Origin: Phycisphaerae bacterium
Lineage (GTDB): Bacteria > Planctomycetota > Phycisphaerae > Phycisphaerales > UBA1924
Assembly (NCBI GenBank): GCA_030432255.1
Contig: JAUIHS010000021.1
Location: 24,722 to 88,721, forward strand
Reading direction: 5' to 3'
Length of the DNA stretch: 64,000 bases
Part shown: piece after piece, positions 54,366 to 63,650 of the stretch
Layout: the number at the start of each line of letters is the position of its first letter
How positions within the stretch are numbered: the stretch's first letter is position 1
Made by a program: the position numbers and the translations under genes
Notes under the pieces: model-generated
What the model was told of the DNA's origin: nothing
Databases searched by the model: none
The model's input: the letters and a program-made list of their open reading frames with translations, nothing else

Positions 54366-55741
54366 CAAACCCCCTTCAGATACTCAATCAATGCCTTGCG
54401 CTCGTCGTCGGTGAGGTCGTCCCCGTACGTGTGACCACCATTGCCGTAGCCCCGCTGCGTGGTGTCGTAGGTGCGCCAGTCCACCGGACCCGGGACTTCT
54501 TCATATTGCCAACCGACACGCTCAAGATCGTAGTCGTCGGCATTGAAAGACCGTCGCCAGTACGTCGGGCGCTTCGAACTGTCGAGCAGGGTGTCCAGCG
54601 TCGGTACGGAAGCGTTGTGCAGGTAGGGCGCGGTGCACCAGATGCCGTCCAGCGGCGGCGCCATGTACGCCAGCCGAGGCTCGACCGTCGCGGTGACCTC
54701 GTTGGCGAACCAACTCTCGTTGAACCAGCGCGAAAGCGGGGAATCGATCAGCGCCTGGGCGTACACCGGGTCCGTGCCCACCTCCGAGGTCGGGACCAGG
54801 CGGTTCGGATACGTCTCCACCTCACCGTACGTCCCGTGACAACGCTTGCAGTTCGCTTCGAACACCTCCGCACCCCGGGATGCCAGTTCGGTGTCGATCC
54901 TCCCCGGATACGCCGGCGGCTCCAGCGTCCGCAGGTACGCAAGCAGGTCCGCCATGTGATCGCTCTGATCCGCGGCGGCCTCCGCGTCCTTGATACCGAC
55001 CACGCTGATCTGCTGGATCAGTCGCCCGAAGTCGCCGCGGCCCATACCCGCGTAATACAGCGCGTTTTTCTTCTTCAGGTGCCACCACGGAGGCACGTCG
55101 CTGGCGACCACATCACTTGTGGGCTGGTACAGCTTCTTGTCACTCCAGGTCAGATCCTCAGGATGTCGGTGCGCCGCGGCGGCCTCTTCAAGTTTGAAGG
55201 CCGGATTGACACCGGCGAACGCGGTGCGCGAAGAGTTCCCGATGGCATCCATTCCACGAAGGATCCGATGCGACGCCTGCCACTCGGGCGATTGAACGCC
55301 ATAGCGCGAGGCGATGAGGAAGCGCACTTCCCTGGTGCGGTTTGAGGAGTCTGTCCAGTCTGAGAGCGAATTGCCGAGGCCGATGACCAGTTCGCCGCGG
55401 AACTCCGAAGCGTGGCACCCCAGGCAGTTCAGCCCGCCGACGACCTCGACGCCCTCCGGCGTCCGGAAGGCATTGAACTGGTGCGGGATGGGTGCGGATG
55501 ATCCCTCACGTTCGAGCAGCGGGTCGTGCGAACCGCCGGCATTGAGCAGTTCCACGAAGATGTCGTAGGGGAACCCGGACCCGACGTAATCGCCATAGAG
55601 CAGGTAGTGCAGCCCGGCCTCGGGGTCGCCTTCGCGCTGCGGCGACGGCGGAATCTCGATGATCTCGTCGGTCGCGCGTTCCGCGAGACTGGGTGCGGCG
55701 GCGATGATGAGGGAGAACGCTGCGATCCATCGGCGTGACAC
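54365..55741 (-). CDS. Secreted di-haem cytochrome c family protein
   Basis: 458 residues. A signal peptide (MSRRWIAAFSLIIAAAPSLA) directs it to the periplasm. Two c-type haem sites are present: GLNCLGCH (about residue 105) and EANCKRCHG (about 300). GIWCTAPYLHNASVPTLDTLL near the C-terminus is the hallmark of a cytochrome family that includes RoxA-like and di-haem peroxidase-like proteins. It may act in electron transfer or peroxide reduction in the periplasm; the substrate is unknown. No oxidase gene is near. Confidence 0.88.
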   Translation of the reverse strand: MSRRWIAAFSLIIAAAPSLAERATDEIIEIPPSPQREGDPEAGLHYLLYGDYVGSGFPYDIFVELLNAGGSHDPLLEREGSSAPIPHQFNAFRTPEGVEVVGGLNCLGCHASEFRGELVIGLGNSLSDWTDSSNRTREVRFLIASRYGVQSPEWQASHRILRGMDAIGNSSRTAFAGVNPAFKLEEAAAAHRHPEDLTWSDKKLYQPTSDVVASDVPPWWHLKKKNALYYAGMGRGDFGRLIQQISVVGIKDAEAAADQSDHMADLLAYLRTLEPPAYPGRIDTELASRGAEVFEANCKRCHGTYGEVETYPNRLVPTSEVGTDPVYAQALIDSPLSRWFNESWFANEVTATVEPRLAYMAPPLDGIWCTAPYLHNASVPTLDTLLDSSKRPTYWRRSFNADDYDLERVGWQYEEVPGPVDWRTYDTTQRGYGNGGHTYGDDLTDDERKALIEYLKGV

Positions 55742-55774
55742 GGGAACGGACCTCCGTCGTTGGTGTGGATTGTA

Positions 55775-55835
55775 GGCGGGGAGTGGGGGACGGGGAGTGG
55801 GGAGCGGGGAGCGAGGCGCGGGGTGGGGGTGGACA
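55775..55835. repeat. G-rich heptad tract upstream of the cytochrome gene
   Basis: Units such as GCGGGGA, GTGGGGA and ACGGGGA repeat with a 7-base step for about 60 bases on the plus strand. Its position is between the cytochrome c start and the terminator of the PEP-CTERM gene. On the coding strand of the cytochrome gene it is C-rich. Confidence 0.5.
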
Positions 55836-55837
55836 TC

Positions 55838-55876
55838 AGAAAAACAACACGGGACGCACTGTTGGGTGCGCCCCGT
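55838..55876 (-). terminator. Terminator after the PEP-CTERM-like gene
   Basis: ACGGGACGCAC (55849-55859) and GTGCGCCCCGT (55866-55876) form an 11-bp stem with one wobble; on the minus strand it is followed by GTTGTTTTTCTG. Confidence 0.85.
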
Positions 55877-55915
55877 TGCACAGGGATCCTCACAGAGGAG
55901 AGGAGAGGAGTTCGA

Positions 55916-56764
55916 TCAGCGACGACGGCGGAACGCGAGGAGGCTGGCGATTCCAATGCAGGAGAGGGTGCCGGGTGTGGGGGTGCCCGCGTGCGCACCA
56001 CCGATCTCGATCGTCCCGGAGCGCCCAGCCTGGTAGTCGTCACTGTTGAGAAGCGTCGATGCGCCTCCGACTGGCACCCAGCCGATCTCGGAGGCCGCAT
56101 CGAAGACGAATGGAGTCGTGGCGAACAGGATGCCCTCAAGGCCGGAGATGCGCCCGTCAACGACTGACACATTCAACTCATCGATGGTGTCGCCGATGCT
56201 CCAGGCACCGTCGAGGAATCCGAAGGGGTTGCTGTCCATGTACATGCCGAAGTTCACGGCGGTGTAGATGGTTGCGTCGTCATCGGCGGGAAGCAGGTCC
56301 GGGATACTCCAGTGCTCCCCTTCCAGATCCATGAGCGGTGCAAACGTCCAGTCTCCACCGCGCCCGGCATCCCGTGTCAGGTTGCCCGTGAATACTTCGC
56401 TGTTGCCCTTGCCTTCGTGACCGACACGCTGCCACCAGTCCGTGATGGTCGGATCGTTGGGCTGGACGAAGCGCCGCTTCCTGTCCGCGTACAGCGAGTT
56501 GTTGGTCTCGGAGTACTCCTGGTATTCAGGGTGCTTTGCACCGTTCTTTGTCCAGTGGAACTTGAGGATGCCCTTCTTGCCATTTTCCCTGTGTGGGATC
56601 GTGTCGTGGATGTCACGTTCAGGCGGGAGGTTGTCGTTTCCCCATGTCACATGACCGCGGTGGCTGCGGCGCCACTCGGTCTCCGCATCCACAGTTACAA
56701 CCGTTCCGGAGATCAGTGCGAGGCCAGCGAGGGCGAGCCACGTGTGATGCGTTGAAGTCTTCAT
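55916..56764 (-). CDS. Secreted protein with PEP-CTERM-like sorting signal
   Basis: 282 residues. The signal peptide is MKTSTHHTWLALAGLALISGTV with an AAAGGAA box upstream of the ATG at 56764. A mature region of about 230 residues follows, rich in Asp, Gly and Trp with no named domain. The C-terminus TPTPGTLSCIGIASLLAFRRRR has the Pro-Gly, hydrophobic stretch and Arg tail of planctomycete PEP-CTERM-like signals. It is probably a surface or matrix protein. It ends at a strong terminator; its 5' region faces the histidine kinase gene. Confidence 0.8.
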   Translation of the reverse strand: MKTSTHHTWLALAGLALISGTVVTVDAETEWRRSHRGHVTWGNDNLPPERDIHDTIPHRENGKKGILKFHWTKNGAKHPEYQEYSETNNSLYADRKRRFVQPNDPTITDWWQRVGHEGKGNSEVFTGNLTRDAGRGGDWTFAPLMDLEGEHWSIPDLLPADDDATIYTAVNFGMYMDSNPFGFLDGAWSIGDTIDELNVSVVDGRISGLEGILFATTPFVFDAASEIGWVPVGGASTLLNSDDYQAGRSGTIEIGGAHAGTPTPGTLSCIGIASLLAFRRRR

Positions 56765-57077
56765 TTCGATTCCTTTCTGATTCATTCGAATCAAGCGAGT
56801 GTGAAGACCCGGCGGTTCTCTCGGCCGGGTGTCCACGAGCCACCGCGAGAAAACTCGAGGCGATGCGACACGTCCGAAGAATGTTTTTTTCTTTCGAAAA
56901 CTCGCGTGAGTGCGGGCCTCACATGACGCCCGAAGAGTCGGGCGCAGTAGGAAAAGGTGCGCCTCGGAACAACGCGCTGCTCGCGGCGGGCGTTGTTATG
57001 GGTCCGAGCGTCACGGCCCCGTCCAACCGGGTGAGAATTGCCTGCATGCGGGTAGTCGGTCAGCCGATATCGACCCG

Positions 57078-60000
57078 GTGAGAGGTCGTTCGTACGTCAT
57101 CAGAGCGCTGATCGAAACGCTCCTCATCGTGGGTGCGGTCGAGGTCGTTGTCATGTTCCTGCTCCCCGTGCTCGCGCCGGGAATCGAGGGAACCACGGAA
57201 GCTGCGCTCGATGCGCTGCTCCTCTCCCTCGGCGCCGGACCTCTCCTCGTCTGGCGCATGCGGGCATGGGCCGCCAATGGACAACGCGCGCCCAGACTCC
57301 GACTCGGTCGCGGCGGCGCCCTCGCCGCGACAGCCATCGTTCTCGGAACAGCAATCGGTCTGACGAGTGGCTACATGCTCGCACGTGATCACCATCACTC
57401 GATTCACGATGAGTTCGAAACACGCACACGACACATCGCCGCTGAAGTCAGAGACATGCTCTATCGACCCGCATACGGTCTCGGCGGAGCCAGGGGCGTG
57501 TACGTCGCAAGCAAGGCCGTCGAACGCGATGAGTTTGCCGCCTTCGCTTCCTCCGGATACTTCGGTCGCGAGTTCCCCGGCATGGAAGCTATGGGTGTGG
57601 TCGGGCTCGTCGAGTCGGAAGAGGTCGCGGCCTTCGAAGCTGCCGAACGAACTGACGGCTGCCCGGAGTACACCGCACACCCGGCCCCCGGCTTCGACGA
57701 GCATTGGCTCGTGAGATACATCGAACCGGCGGACGCACACGGCGACCTTCTCGGCTGGGACCTCGCCGGATCGGATCGGCTGCGCGAAGGCGTCGGCAAG
57801 GCGATCGCGTCCGGCGAGCCAGGGTTGGTCCTCATGCCTGCCGTGGGAGCGGACGCGCACGAACACGCGGTCTGGATCTTCCCTGTCAGCCGCAAGGGCA
57901 ACGCACCGACGACCCCGGAAGGTCGCCTTGAGCACCTCAAGGTCGTGCTGATTGCACTCGTTCGACCTGATGAGATCGTCCGAACCACGTTGGCCGCGAA
58001 CAGCGACATCGCTGGCATCACGCTGAGGGATGACGACCGAGTCATCTGCGCGGGCGGAGACCCCGGCTCGAATCAGTCCTGGGCCGTATCCACACACATG
58101 GACATCAGCGGACGCGACATCGCGATGACGGCGACGCCGTCGGACAGGTTCATTGCGGCCCGGGCCACACCTCTCCCTGCGATCGTGGGATCCGGAATCG
58201 TCCTGATGTCCTGGCTTGGCGGTGCCATGCTCTTCCTGCTCGCCAGCGGCAGGCTCCGCGCTCGACAACTCGCGTACAGAATGACCGAAGAGAGCCGGGA
58301 AGCACGCATCGCCGCGGAGGTCGCCGAGGAACGCCTGTCCCTCGCCATGCGGGCCGCGAACATCGGACTGTGGGACTGGGACATCGAAACCGACACCTTC
58401 AACTTCAGCGACACCTACTACGCGATGCTCGGCTACGAACGCGGTGAACTCACCATCACGAGCGAATCGTGGTCAACCATGTGTCACCCGGACGACCTGC
58501 CTGCCGAGAAGCGTGACCTGCAACGCCACTTCGAAGGCGAGACGTCGATCTACACCAACGAGCACCGGATCCGCTGCAAGGATGGCTCATGGCGATGGGT
58601 GCGCGACATCGGAGAAGTCATCGATCGCAACGACGACGGTTCACCCCGCCGCATGATCGGTGTCCATGTCGACATCGATGCGGACATCCGGTTCGGACAC
58701 GCACTCCAGACCGCCATCGAACTCGATGCCCACGACTCCGAGGCGCTGACGCTGATCCAGTTGTGTGCCGCCATGTGTCGGGCGTTCGGCGTTCGCTTCG
58801 CCGGCGTCTCCCGGGTGATCGAGCAGGATGGGGAGGAGTGGGGGAGCCTCGTCGCCGGCTGGAAGAGCCTGACCCCCTGTGCACCCTTCAGGTACCGGCT
58901 CTCAGGTGCACCCTGCGGATCCACGGTGCGCGATTCCTACTGCGAAGTCCGAACCGGGGTCACCGACATCTACCCCGAAGATGAATTCCTGGCAAACTTC
59001 GGAGCCGAGTCCTACGCCGGTGTGCGCATGCATGATCGTTTCGGTCGCACCATCGGTACAGTCATGCTCGTGCACACCGACGAACTCCGGACGGCCTTCG
59101 ACCTCGAGTCAACGCTGCGCGTCTTCGCCGGCCGTGCCAGCGCCGAACTTGAACGCTTCGACCACGAACGCAAACTCACCCATGCCAAGGAGCAGGCGGA
59201 GGCCGCGAATCGATCCAAGAGCGAGTTCCTCGCCAACATGAGCCATGAGATCCGAACGCCGATGACCGCGATCCTCGGCTACGCCGATCTCCTCGGCGGC
59301 GACATGACGCAGGACCCCGACCAGGCCCGTGACGCCATCCGGATCATCCAGTCCAATGCCGGACACCTGCTGACCATCATCAACGACATTCTCGACGTCT
59401 CCAAGATCGAGGCAGGACAGATGTCCGTCGAGAACATCCCAACCAACCCGGCGCAGATCGTCGAGGAAGCCGCATCGCTGGTCAGGCCGAGAGCTCGCGG
59501 CAAGGGCGTGGACATCCGCATCCGCTACATGACGCCGATCCCCGAGCGCATCACATCTGATCCCACGCGCCTGAGGCAGATCCTGCTGAACCTCGCGGGC
59601 AACGCCATCAAGTTCACGGAGGTCGGCGATGTGACGATCGAGGTCGCGTGCGATCCGGAGAAGCGACAGATGAACTTCCGCGTCATGGACACCGGCATCG
59701 GCATGTCGCCCGAGCAGTGCGATCGCATACGTCGCTTCGAGGCCTTCTCGCAGGCCGACGCCAGCACGACGCGGCGTTTCGGCGGCACCGGACTCGGCCT
59801 CCGCATCTCCAACGCCCTCGCGCACCTCCTCGGCGGTGACATGACCGTCGAATCCGAAGAGGGCTCCGGCAGCACGTTCATCGTGACCGTCGATACGGGC
59901 GACCTTGAGGGGATCGAGATGGTCGAGGCGGATTGCATCTCGATGCTCGCGGAGGTCAACCGGCAGACGCGCGAGACGGAAGAACGCGCCCGCGCTCGCG

Positions 60001-60410
60001 CCCGCTCACTCGACGGCGTGCGCATCCTGCTGGCTGAGGATGGTGTCGACAACCAACGCCTCATCTCCTTCCTCCTCAGGAAGGCCGGCGCCGAAGTCAC
60101 GATCTGCGACAATGGACTCGACGCTGTCGAAACCATCGAGCGGGCGGCTGAGGGTGAACACCCGCACGTGATTCTCATGGACATGCAGATGCCCGAACTC
60201 GATGGCTACAGCGCCGCGCAGCGACTTCGCAGGGCGGGTTGCACCATCCCCGTCATCGCGCTGACCGCTCATGCCATGGAAGGTGATCGTCAACGCTGCC
60301 TCGATGCCGGGTGCGACGACTACCAGACCAAGCCCATCAACAGGGCCGCCCTCATCGAGGCCTGCGCCGAATGGGCACGCTCCGCAGACACCATGCGAAA
60401 AGCCGCCTGA
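57078..60410 (+). CDS. Hybrid sensor histidine kinase (CHASE-PAS-GAF-HisKA-HATPase-REC)
   Basis: About 1110 residues from the GTG at 57078, with a GATATC box six bases before it; the frame is open to 56910 but has no supporting features. Order: two membrane helices; a periplasmic CHASE-like domain ([33 protein letters not shown]); a third membrane helix; PAS ([20 protein letters not shown]); GAF-like domain; HisKA with [14 protein letters not shown] (phospho-His); HATPase ([30 protein letters not shown]); and REC ([25 protein letters not shown] with the phospho-Asp). No separate response regulator is adjacent, so a phosphorelay through another protein is likely. Confidence 0.9.
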   Translation: MRGRSYVIRALIETLLIVGAVEVVVMFLLPVLAPGIEGTTEAALDALLLSLGAGPLLVWRMRAWAANGQRAPRLRLGRGGALAATAIVLGTAIGLTSGYMLARDHHHSIHDEFETRTRHIAAEVRDMLYRPAYGLGGARGVYVASKAVERDEFAAFASSGYFGREFPGMEAMGVVGLVESEEVAAFEAAERTDGCPEYTAHPAPGFDEHWLVRYIEPADAHGDLLGWDLAGSDRLREGVGKAIASGEPGLVLMPAVGADAHEHAVWIFPVSRKGNAPTTPEGRLEHLKVVLIALVRPDEIVRTTLAANSDIAGITLRDDDRVICAGGDPGSNQSWAVSTHMDISGRDIAMTATPSDRFIAARATPLPAIVGSGIVLMSWLGGAMLFLLASGRLRARQLAYRMTEESREARIAAEVAEERLSLAMRAANIGLWDWDIETDTFNFSDTYYAMLGYERGELTITSESWSTMCHPDDLPAEKRDLQRHFEGETSIYTNEHRIRCKDGSWRWVRDIGEVIDRNDDGSPRRMIGVHVDIDADIRFGHALQTAIELDAHDSEALTLIQLCAAMCRAFGVRFAGVSRVIEQDGEEWGSLVAGWKSLTPCAPFRYRLSGAPCGSTVRDSYCEVRTGVTDIYPEDEFLANFGAESYAGVRMHDRFGRTIGTVMLVHTDELRTAFDLESTLRVFAGRASAELERFDHERKLTHAKEQAEAANRSKSEFLANMSHEIRTPMTAILGYADLLGGDMTQDPDQARDAIRIIQSNAGHLLTIINDILDVSKIEAGQMSVENIPTNPAQIVEEAASLVRPRARGKGVDIRIRYMTPIPERITSDPTRLRQILLNLAGNAIKFTEVGDVTIEVACDPEKRQMNFRVMDTGIGMSPEQCDRIRRFEAFSQADASTTRRFGGTGLGLRISNALAHLLGGDMTVESEEGSGSTFIVTVDTGDLEGIEMVEADCISMLAEVNRQTRETEERARARARSLDGVRILLAEDGVDNQRLISFLLRKAGAEVTICDNGLDAVETIERAAEGEHPHVILMDMQMPELDGYSAAQRLRRAGCTIPVIALTAHAMEGDRQRCLDAGCDDYQTKPINRAALIEACAEWARSADTMRKAA

Positions 60411-60417
60411 TGTCACC

Positions 60418-60467
60418 GCGGAGCGGAGGCTCCTCCCCTCCCGATTGCCGGCTGACGGATTACCATT
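60418..60467. repeat. Dyad repeat, half copy 6
   Basis: Core GGAGCGGAGGCTCCTCC (60420-60436) with a CCGATTG, CCGGCTG, ACGGATT arm follows the kinase stop within ten bases. The inverse half is missing. A TATAAT box at 60501-60506 lies downstream and serves the thiolase gene. Confidence 0.55.
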
Positions 60468-60500
60468 GCCCTGCACGGGGACGCATCCCCGGGGCACCGC

Positions 60501-60506
60501 TATAAT
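60501..60506 (+). promoter_or_regulatory. -10 box of the thiolase gene
   Basis: A perfect TATAAT stands 50 bases before the ATG, and GAGGAGA lies nearer to it. No convincing -35 sequence is seen. Confidence 0.5.
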
Positions 60507-60556
60507 GCCCGACCCGGGACACCGAACCACGACCAACCGCGAGGAGACTGCGCCCC

Positions 60557-61753
60557 ATGTCCACCACCACGCCCGTGATCGTCGCCGCCAAGCGAACTGC
60601 CATCGGTAAGTTCTTCGGCAGCTTCTCACGCACCCCAGCACCCCAGATCGGCGCCTTCGCCATCCAGGCCGTCCTCGATGCCGTGCCCGCCGCGAAGGAC
60701 CACGTCGACGAATGCATCATGGGCTCCGTCCTCCAGGCCGGACTCGGACAGAACCCCGCGCGGCAGGCCGGCCTCAAGGCGGGACTTCCCGACACGCTCA
60801 GCGCGCAGACCATCAACAAGGTCTGCGGCAGCGGTCTCCAGGCCGTCATGCTCGCCGCCCAGTCCATCAAGGCGGGCGACAACCAGTGCGTCATCGCGGG
60901 CGGCATGGAGAACATGACCCTCGCCCCGCACTTTGCGCCCATTCGCGCCGGCGCCAAGTTCGGACCCATGACCATGGAAGACCACATGCAGTACGACGGC
61001 CTTCGCTGCGCCTTCGAGTGCTGGGCCATGGGCAACGGCGCCGACTTCATCGCCGACAAGTACGAGATCTCCCGCGAGGATCAGGACGCCTTCGCCGCCC
61101 GCTCCCATCAACTCGCCGCCGAAGCCACAAAGAACGGCTGGTTCAACAACGAGATCGTCGCCATCACCGGCGAACAGGTCGGCAACCGCAAAGTGCCCGG
61201 CCCCGAAGGCGGCATCGCGCAGGACGAGGGCATTCGCGCCGAATCCACCGCTGACGGCCTCGGCAAGCTCCGCGCCGTCTTCGACAAGAACGGCACCGTC
61301 ACCGCCGGTAATGCTTCGCAGATCTCCGATGGTGCCGCGGCCATCTGCGTCTGCTCCGCAGCGAAAGCCGAGGAACTCGGCCTGAAGCCCATGGCGAAGA
61401 TCGTGGCCTACCACACTTCCGGTGTCGCCCCGAAGGAAATCTTCCGCGCTCCGGCGCTGGCCGTCCCGGCGGTCATCGAGAAGGCGGGCCTGAAGATGAG
61501 CGACATCGATCTCTTCGAACTCAACGAAGCCTTTGCCGCCCAGAGCCTCCAGAACGTCCGCGAAGCCGGCGTGCCGGAAGACAAGGTCAACATCTGCGGC
61601 GGCGCCATCGCCCTCGGCCACCCCATCGGCGCCTCCGGCGCCCGCGTCCTCACGACATTGCTCCACCAGATGCAGCGCACCGACGCCAAGCGCGGCCTCG
61701 CCGCCCTCTGCCTCGGCGGCGGCAACGCCGTGGCGATGATTGTGGAGAGATAA
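60557..61753 (+). CDS. Acetyl-CoA C-acetyltransferase (thiolase)
   Basis: 398-residue thiolase joining or splitting acyl-CoA units. Catalytic residues are visible: NKVCGSGLQAV (nucleophilic Cys), IALGHPIGASGARV (His) and CLGGGNAVAM (second Cys). ATG at 60557 follows GAGGAGA. The length is normal for the biosynthetic/degradative thiolase I-II family; it may serve ketone, PHB-type or fatty-acid metabolism. A complete dyad repeat starts two bases after the stop. Confidence 0.95.
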   Translation: MSTTTPVIVAAKRTAIGKFFGSFSRTPAPQIGAFAIQAVLDAVPAAKDHVDECIMGSVLQAGLGQNPARQAGLKAGLPDTLSAQTINKVCGSGLQAVMLAAQSIKAGDNQCVIAGGMENMTLAPHFAPIRAGAKFGPMTMEDHMQYDGLRCAFECWAMGNGADFIADKYEISREDQDAFAARSHQLAAEATKNGWFNNEIVAITGEQVGNRKVPGPEGGIAQDEGIRAESTADGLGKLRAVFDKNGTVTAGNASQISDGAAAICVCSAAKAEELGLKPMAKIVAYHTSGVAPKEIFRAPALAVPAVIEKAGLKMSDIDLFELNEAFAAQSLQNVREAGVPEDKVNICGGAIALGHPIGASGARVLTTLLHQMQRTDAKRGLAALCLGGGNAVAMIVER

Positions 61754-61755
61754 GG

Positions 61756-61911
61756 CTCGGGAATCGGCAGCCGGCAATCGGCAATCGGGATGGATTGCCT
61801 TCGGCATGGAATCTGATGAGCTGCCGCTCAACCACTGGAGCGGAAGCTCCTCCAGTTTTGGGCGAAGCCATCCACCACTGATCCCTCCTCCCTCTTCCCT
61901 CATCCCTCCGA
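61756..61911. repeat. Heptad-arm dyad repeat, copy 7
   Basis: Left arm CGGGAAT, CGGCAGC, CGGCAAT from 61758; box GGATTGCCTTCGGCA (61792 onward); left core GAGCTGCCGCTC (61818-61829); right core GGAGCGGAAGCTCCTCC (61837-61853); inverse box GGCGAAGCCATCC; right arm with ATCCCTC and TTCCCTC heptads to 61911. The arms are inverse in plan, but have diverged in sequence. Confidence 0.75.
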
Positions 61912-61918
61912 GTCAACG

Positions 61919-62314
61919 ATGCGTAACAACATCTCCACCGGCACCCCATGGGAAAAACGCGTCGGCTACTCTCGCGCCGTCCGCGTCAGCAACATGGCCT
62001 TCGTCGCCGGCACGCTTTCGACGGATGACGACGGCAACCTCGTCGGTGTCGGCGATGCCTACGCGCAGACCGCGCACATCCTCCGACGCATCGGCCAGGC
62101 CCTCGACCGTGCCGGGATGTCCATGCGCGATGTCGTCCGCACACGCATGTACATCACCGACTTCGCACATGAACAAGACATCGCCCGCGCCCACGCGGAA
62201 GTCTTCGCCGACATCCGCCCCGCAGCCACAATGGTCGCCGTCTCAGCCCTCGCCATGCCGTACGCGTTGATCGAAATCGAAGTGGATGCGGTGAGGGATA
62301 CGAGTCGGGACTGA
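61919..62314 (+). CDS. RidA-family protein, short type (2)
   Basis: 131 residues of the YjgF/RidA family. Features: VRVSNMAFVAGTLSTDDDGN, TAHILRRIGQALDRAGMSM, VVRTRMYITDF and the terminal VSALAMPYALIEIEVDAV. The Arg in the central RTRMYITD region is where the imine-hydrolysing members have their key arginine. It would remove reactive enamines made by PLP enzymes. It is bracketed by two complete dyad repeats, beginning seven bases after one and ending just before the next, and is differently built from the RidA protein at 35930. Confidence 0.88.
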   Translation: MRNNISTGTPWEKRVGYSRAVRVSNMAFVAGTLSTDDDGNLVGVGDAYAQTAHILRRIGQALDRAGMSMRDVVRTRMYITDFAHEQDIARAHAEVFADIRPAATMVAVSALAMPYALIEIEVDAVRDTSRD

Positions 62315-62466
62315 ACTCGGGAGTCGGGAAACGGGACACGGGCTGGTCTGCCTTCGGCATGGAATTTGAAGGAGTTGCCGCTCCAGATGTCGAGCGGAAG
62401 CTCGTCAGGATTCACGCCGCCAGGCGCTCCACCTCGATTCCCGCCTCACGTCTCCCGATTCCCGCA
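62315..62466. repeat. Heptad-arm dyad repeat, copy 8
   Basis: Left arm with CGGGAG, TCGGGAA, ACGGGAC; box TGCCTTCGGCATGG; left core GGAGTTGCCGCTCC (62371-62384); right core GAGCGGAAGCTC (62392-62403); inverse box CGCCGCCAGGCGCTCC; and a right arm whose inverse reads GCGGGAA, TCGGGAG, ACGTGAG. It starts on the base after the RidA stop. Confidence 0.75.
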
Positions 62467-62507
62467 ACGGCGACCCAACTCTCGCGGTGATGAGCTACCA
62501 TCCCCCC

Positions 62508-63650
62508 ATGACCGGACTCGATACCACCCTCCACGACCTCGTCCACAACGCCGTCGACGGCAAGCCTGTCTCCCGCGCCACCGCCCTCGCCATGCTCGGC
62601 GATGATATGCCGCTCCTGCCCCTCGCGCACGCCGCGGGACTCGTGCGCCGCCATCACTTCGGCAACCGCGTCCAGGTCCACGTCCTCAACAACGTGCAGA
62701 ATGGCGCCTGCCCCGAAGATTGCGGCTACTGCGGCCAGGCCAAAACCTCCGACGCACCCATCCAGGCGTACAAGCTCAAGTCACGCGAGGAGATCCTCGA
62801 CGAGGCCGAACAGGCCGCACGCTCCGGCGCGTTCCGCTACTGCATGGTCCTCTCAGGTCGCGGCCCCTCCGACAGCGACATCGATCACATGGCCGACTGC
62901 ATCCGCGAGGTCAAGGAGCGCTACGGCATTCAGACGTGCCTCTCCTCCGGACTCATGGACGCCGACAAGGCCAGACGCCTCGCCGACGCCGGTCTTGATC
63001 GACTCAATCACAACCTCAACACCTCCGCCGGTCACTACCCCTCCATCTGCACCACGCACACCTACGGCGATCGCGTCGAGACACTCCGCGCCGCCCGTGA
63101 AGCGGGACTCTCACTCTGCTCCGGCATGATCGTCGGCATGGGTGAAGCGAAAGCCGATGTCGTCGAGGTCGCCGCCGCGGCCCGCGACCTGCGCATCGAC
63201 TCCATCCCCGTGAACTTCCTCGTGCCGATCCCGGGCAACGACGTCGTCCAGCCCTCGATCGCCGACGCCACACTCACCCCCGCCTTCTGCGTCCGCGTGC
63301 TGTGCATGTTCCGCTTCATGAACCCGGACGCCGAAGTGCGCGTCGCGGCCGGCCGCGAGGGCCACCTGCGCAGCCTCCAGGCTCTGGCGATGGAGCCGGC
63401 CAACTCCCTCTTCGTCGACGGCTACCTCCTCACCCGCGGCGACGGCCCACTCCCCACCCTCCGCATGCTGCGCGACGCCGGCTTCGACATCGAACTCGAA
63501 GGCGCCGAGTGGAACGAAGCCGTCCGCACCCTCGTCAGCAACGGCGCCCTCGACACCTTCGCCCTCGACGAGCAGGTCCCCAGCGACCTCGCCGTCCTGA
63601 AGGAAGACCGCCTCAGCGAACGCAAGCTCGCCAAACTGCGCATCACATGA
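62508..63650 (+). CDS. bioB: Biotin synthase
   Basis: 380-residue radical-SAM enzyme that inserts sulfur into dethiobiotin. The SAM-cluster motif is CPEDCGYCGQA (CxxxCxxC), followed by YKLKSREEILDEAEQA, HNLNTSAGHYPSICTTHTY (second cluster and substrate region) and the C-terminal NSLFVDGYLLTRGDG. The ATG at 62508 is preferred over the GTG and ATG at 62487 and 62490 because a TACCAT box ends six bases before it and the family begins close to this point. Other bio genes are not in the window. Confidence 0.92.
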   Translation: MTGLDTTLHDLVHNAVDGKPVSRATALAMLGDDMPLLPLAHAAGLVRRHHFGNRVQVHVLNNVQNGACPEDCGYCGQAKTSDAPIQAYKLKSREEILDEAEQAARSGAFRYCMVLSGRGPSDSDIDHMADCIREVKERYGIQTCLSSGLMDADKARRLADAGLDRLNHNLNTSAGHYPSICTTHTYGDRVETLRAAREAGLSLCSGMIVGMGEAKADVVEVAAAARDLRIDSIPVNFLVPIPGNDVVQPSIADATLTPAFCVRVLCMFRFMNPDAEVRVAAGREGHLRSLQALAMEPANSLFVDGYLLTRGDGPLPTLRMLRDAGFDIELEGAEWNEAVRTLVSNGALDTFALDEQVPSDLAVLKEDRLSERKLAKLRIT

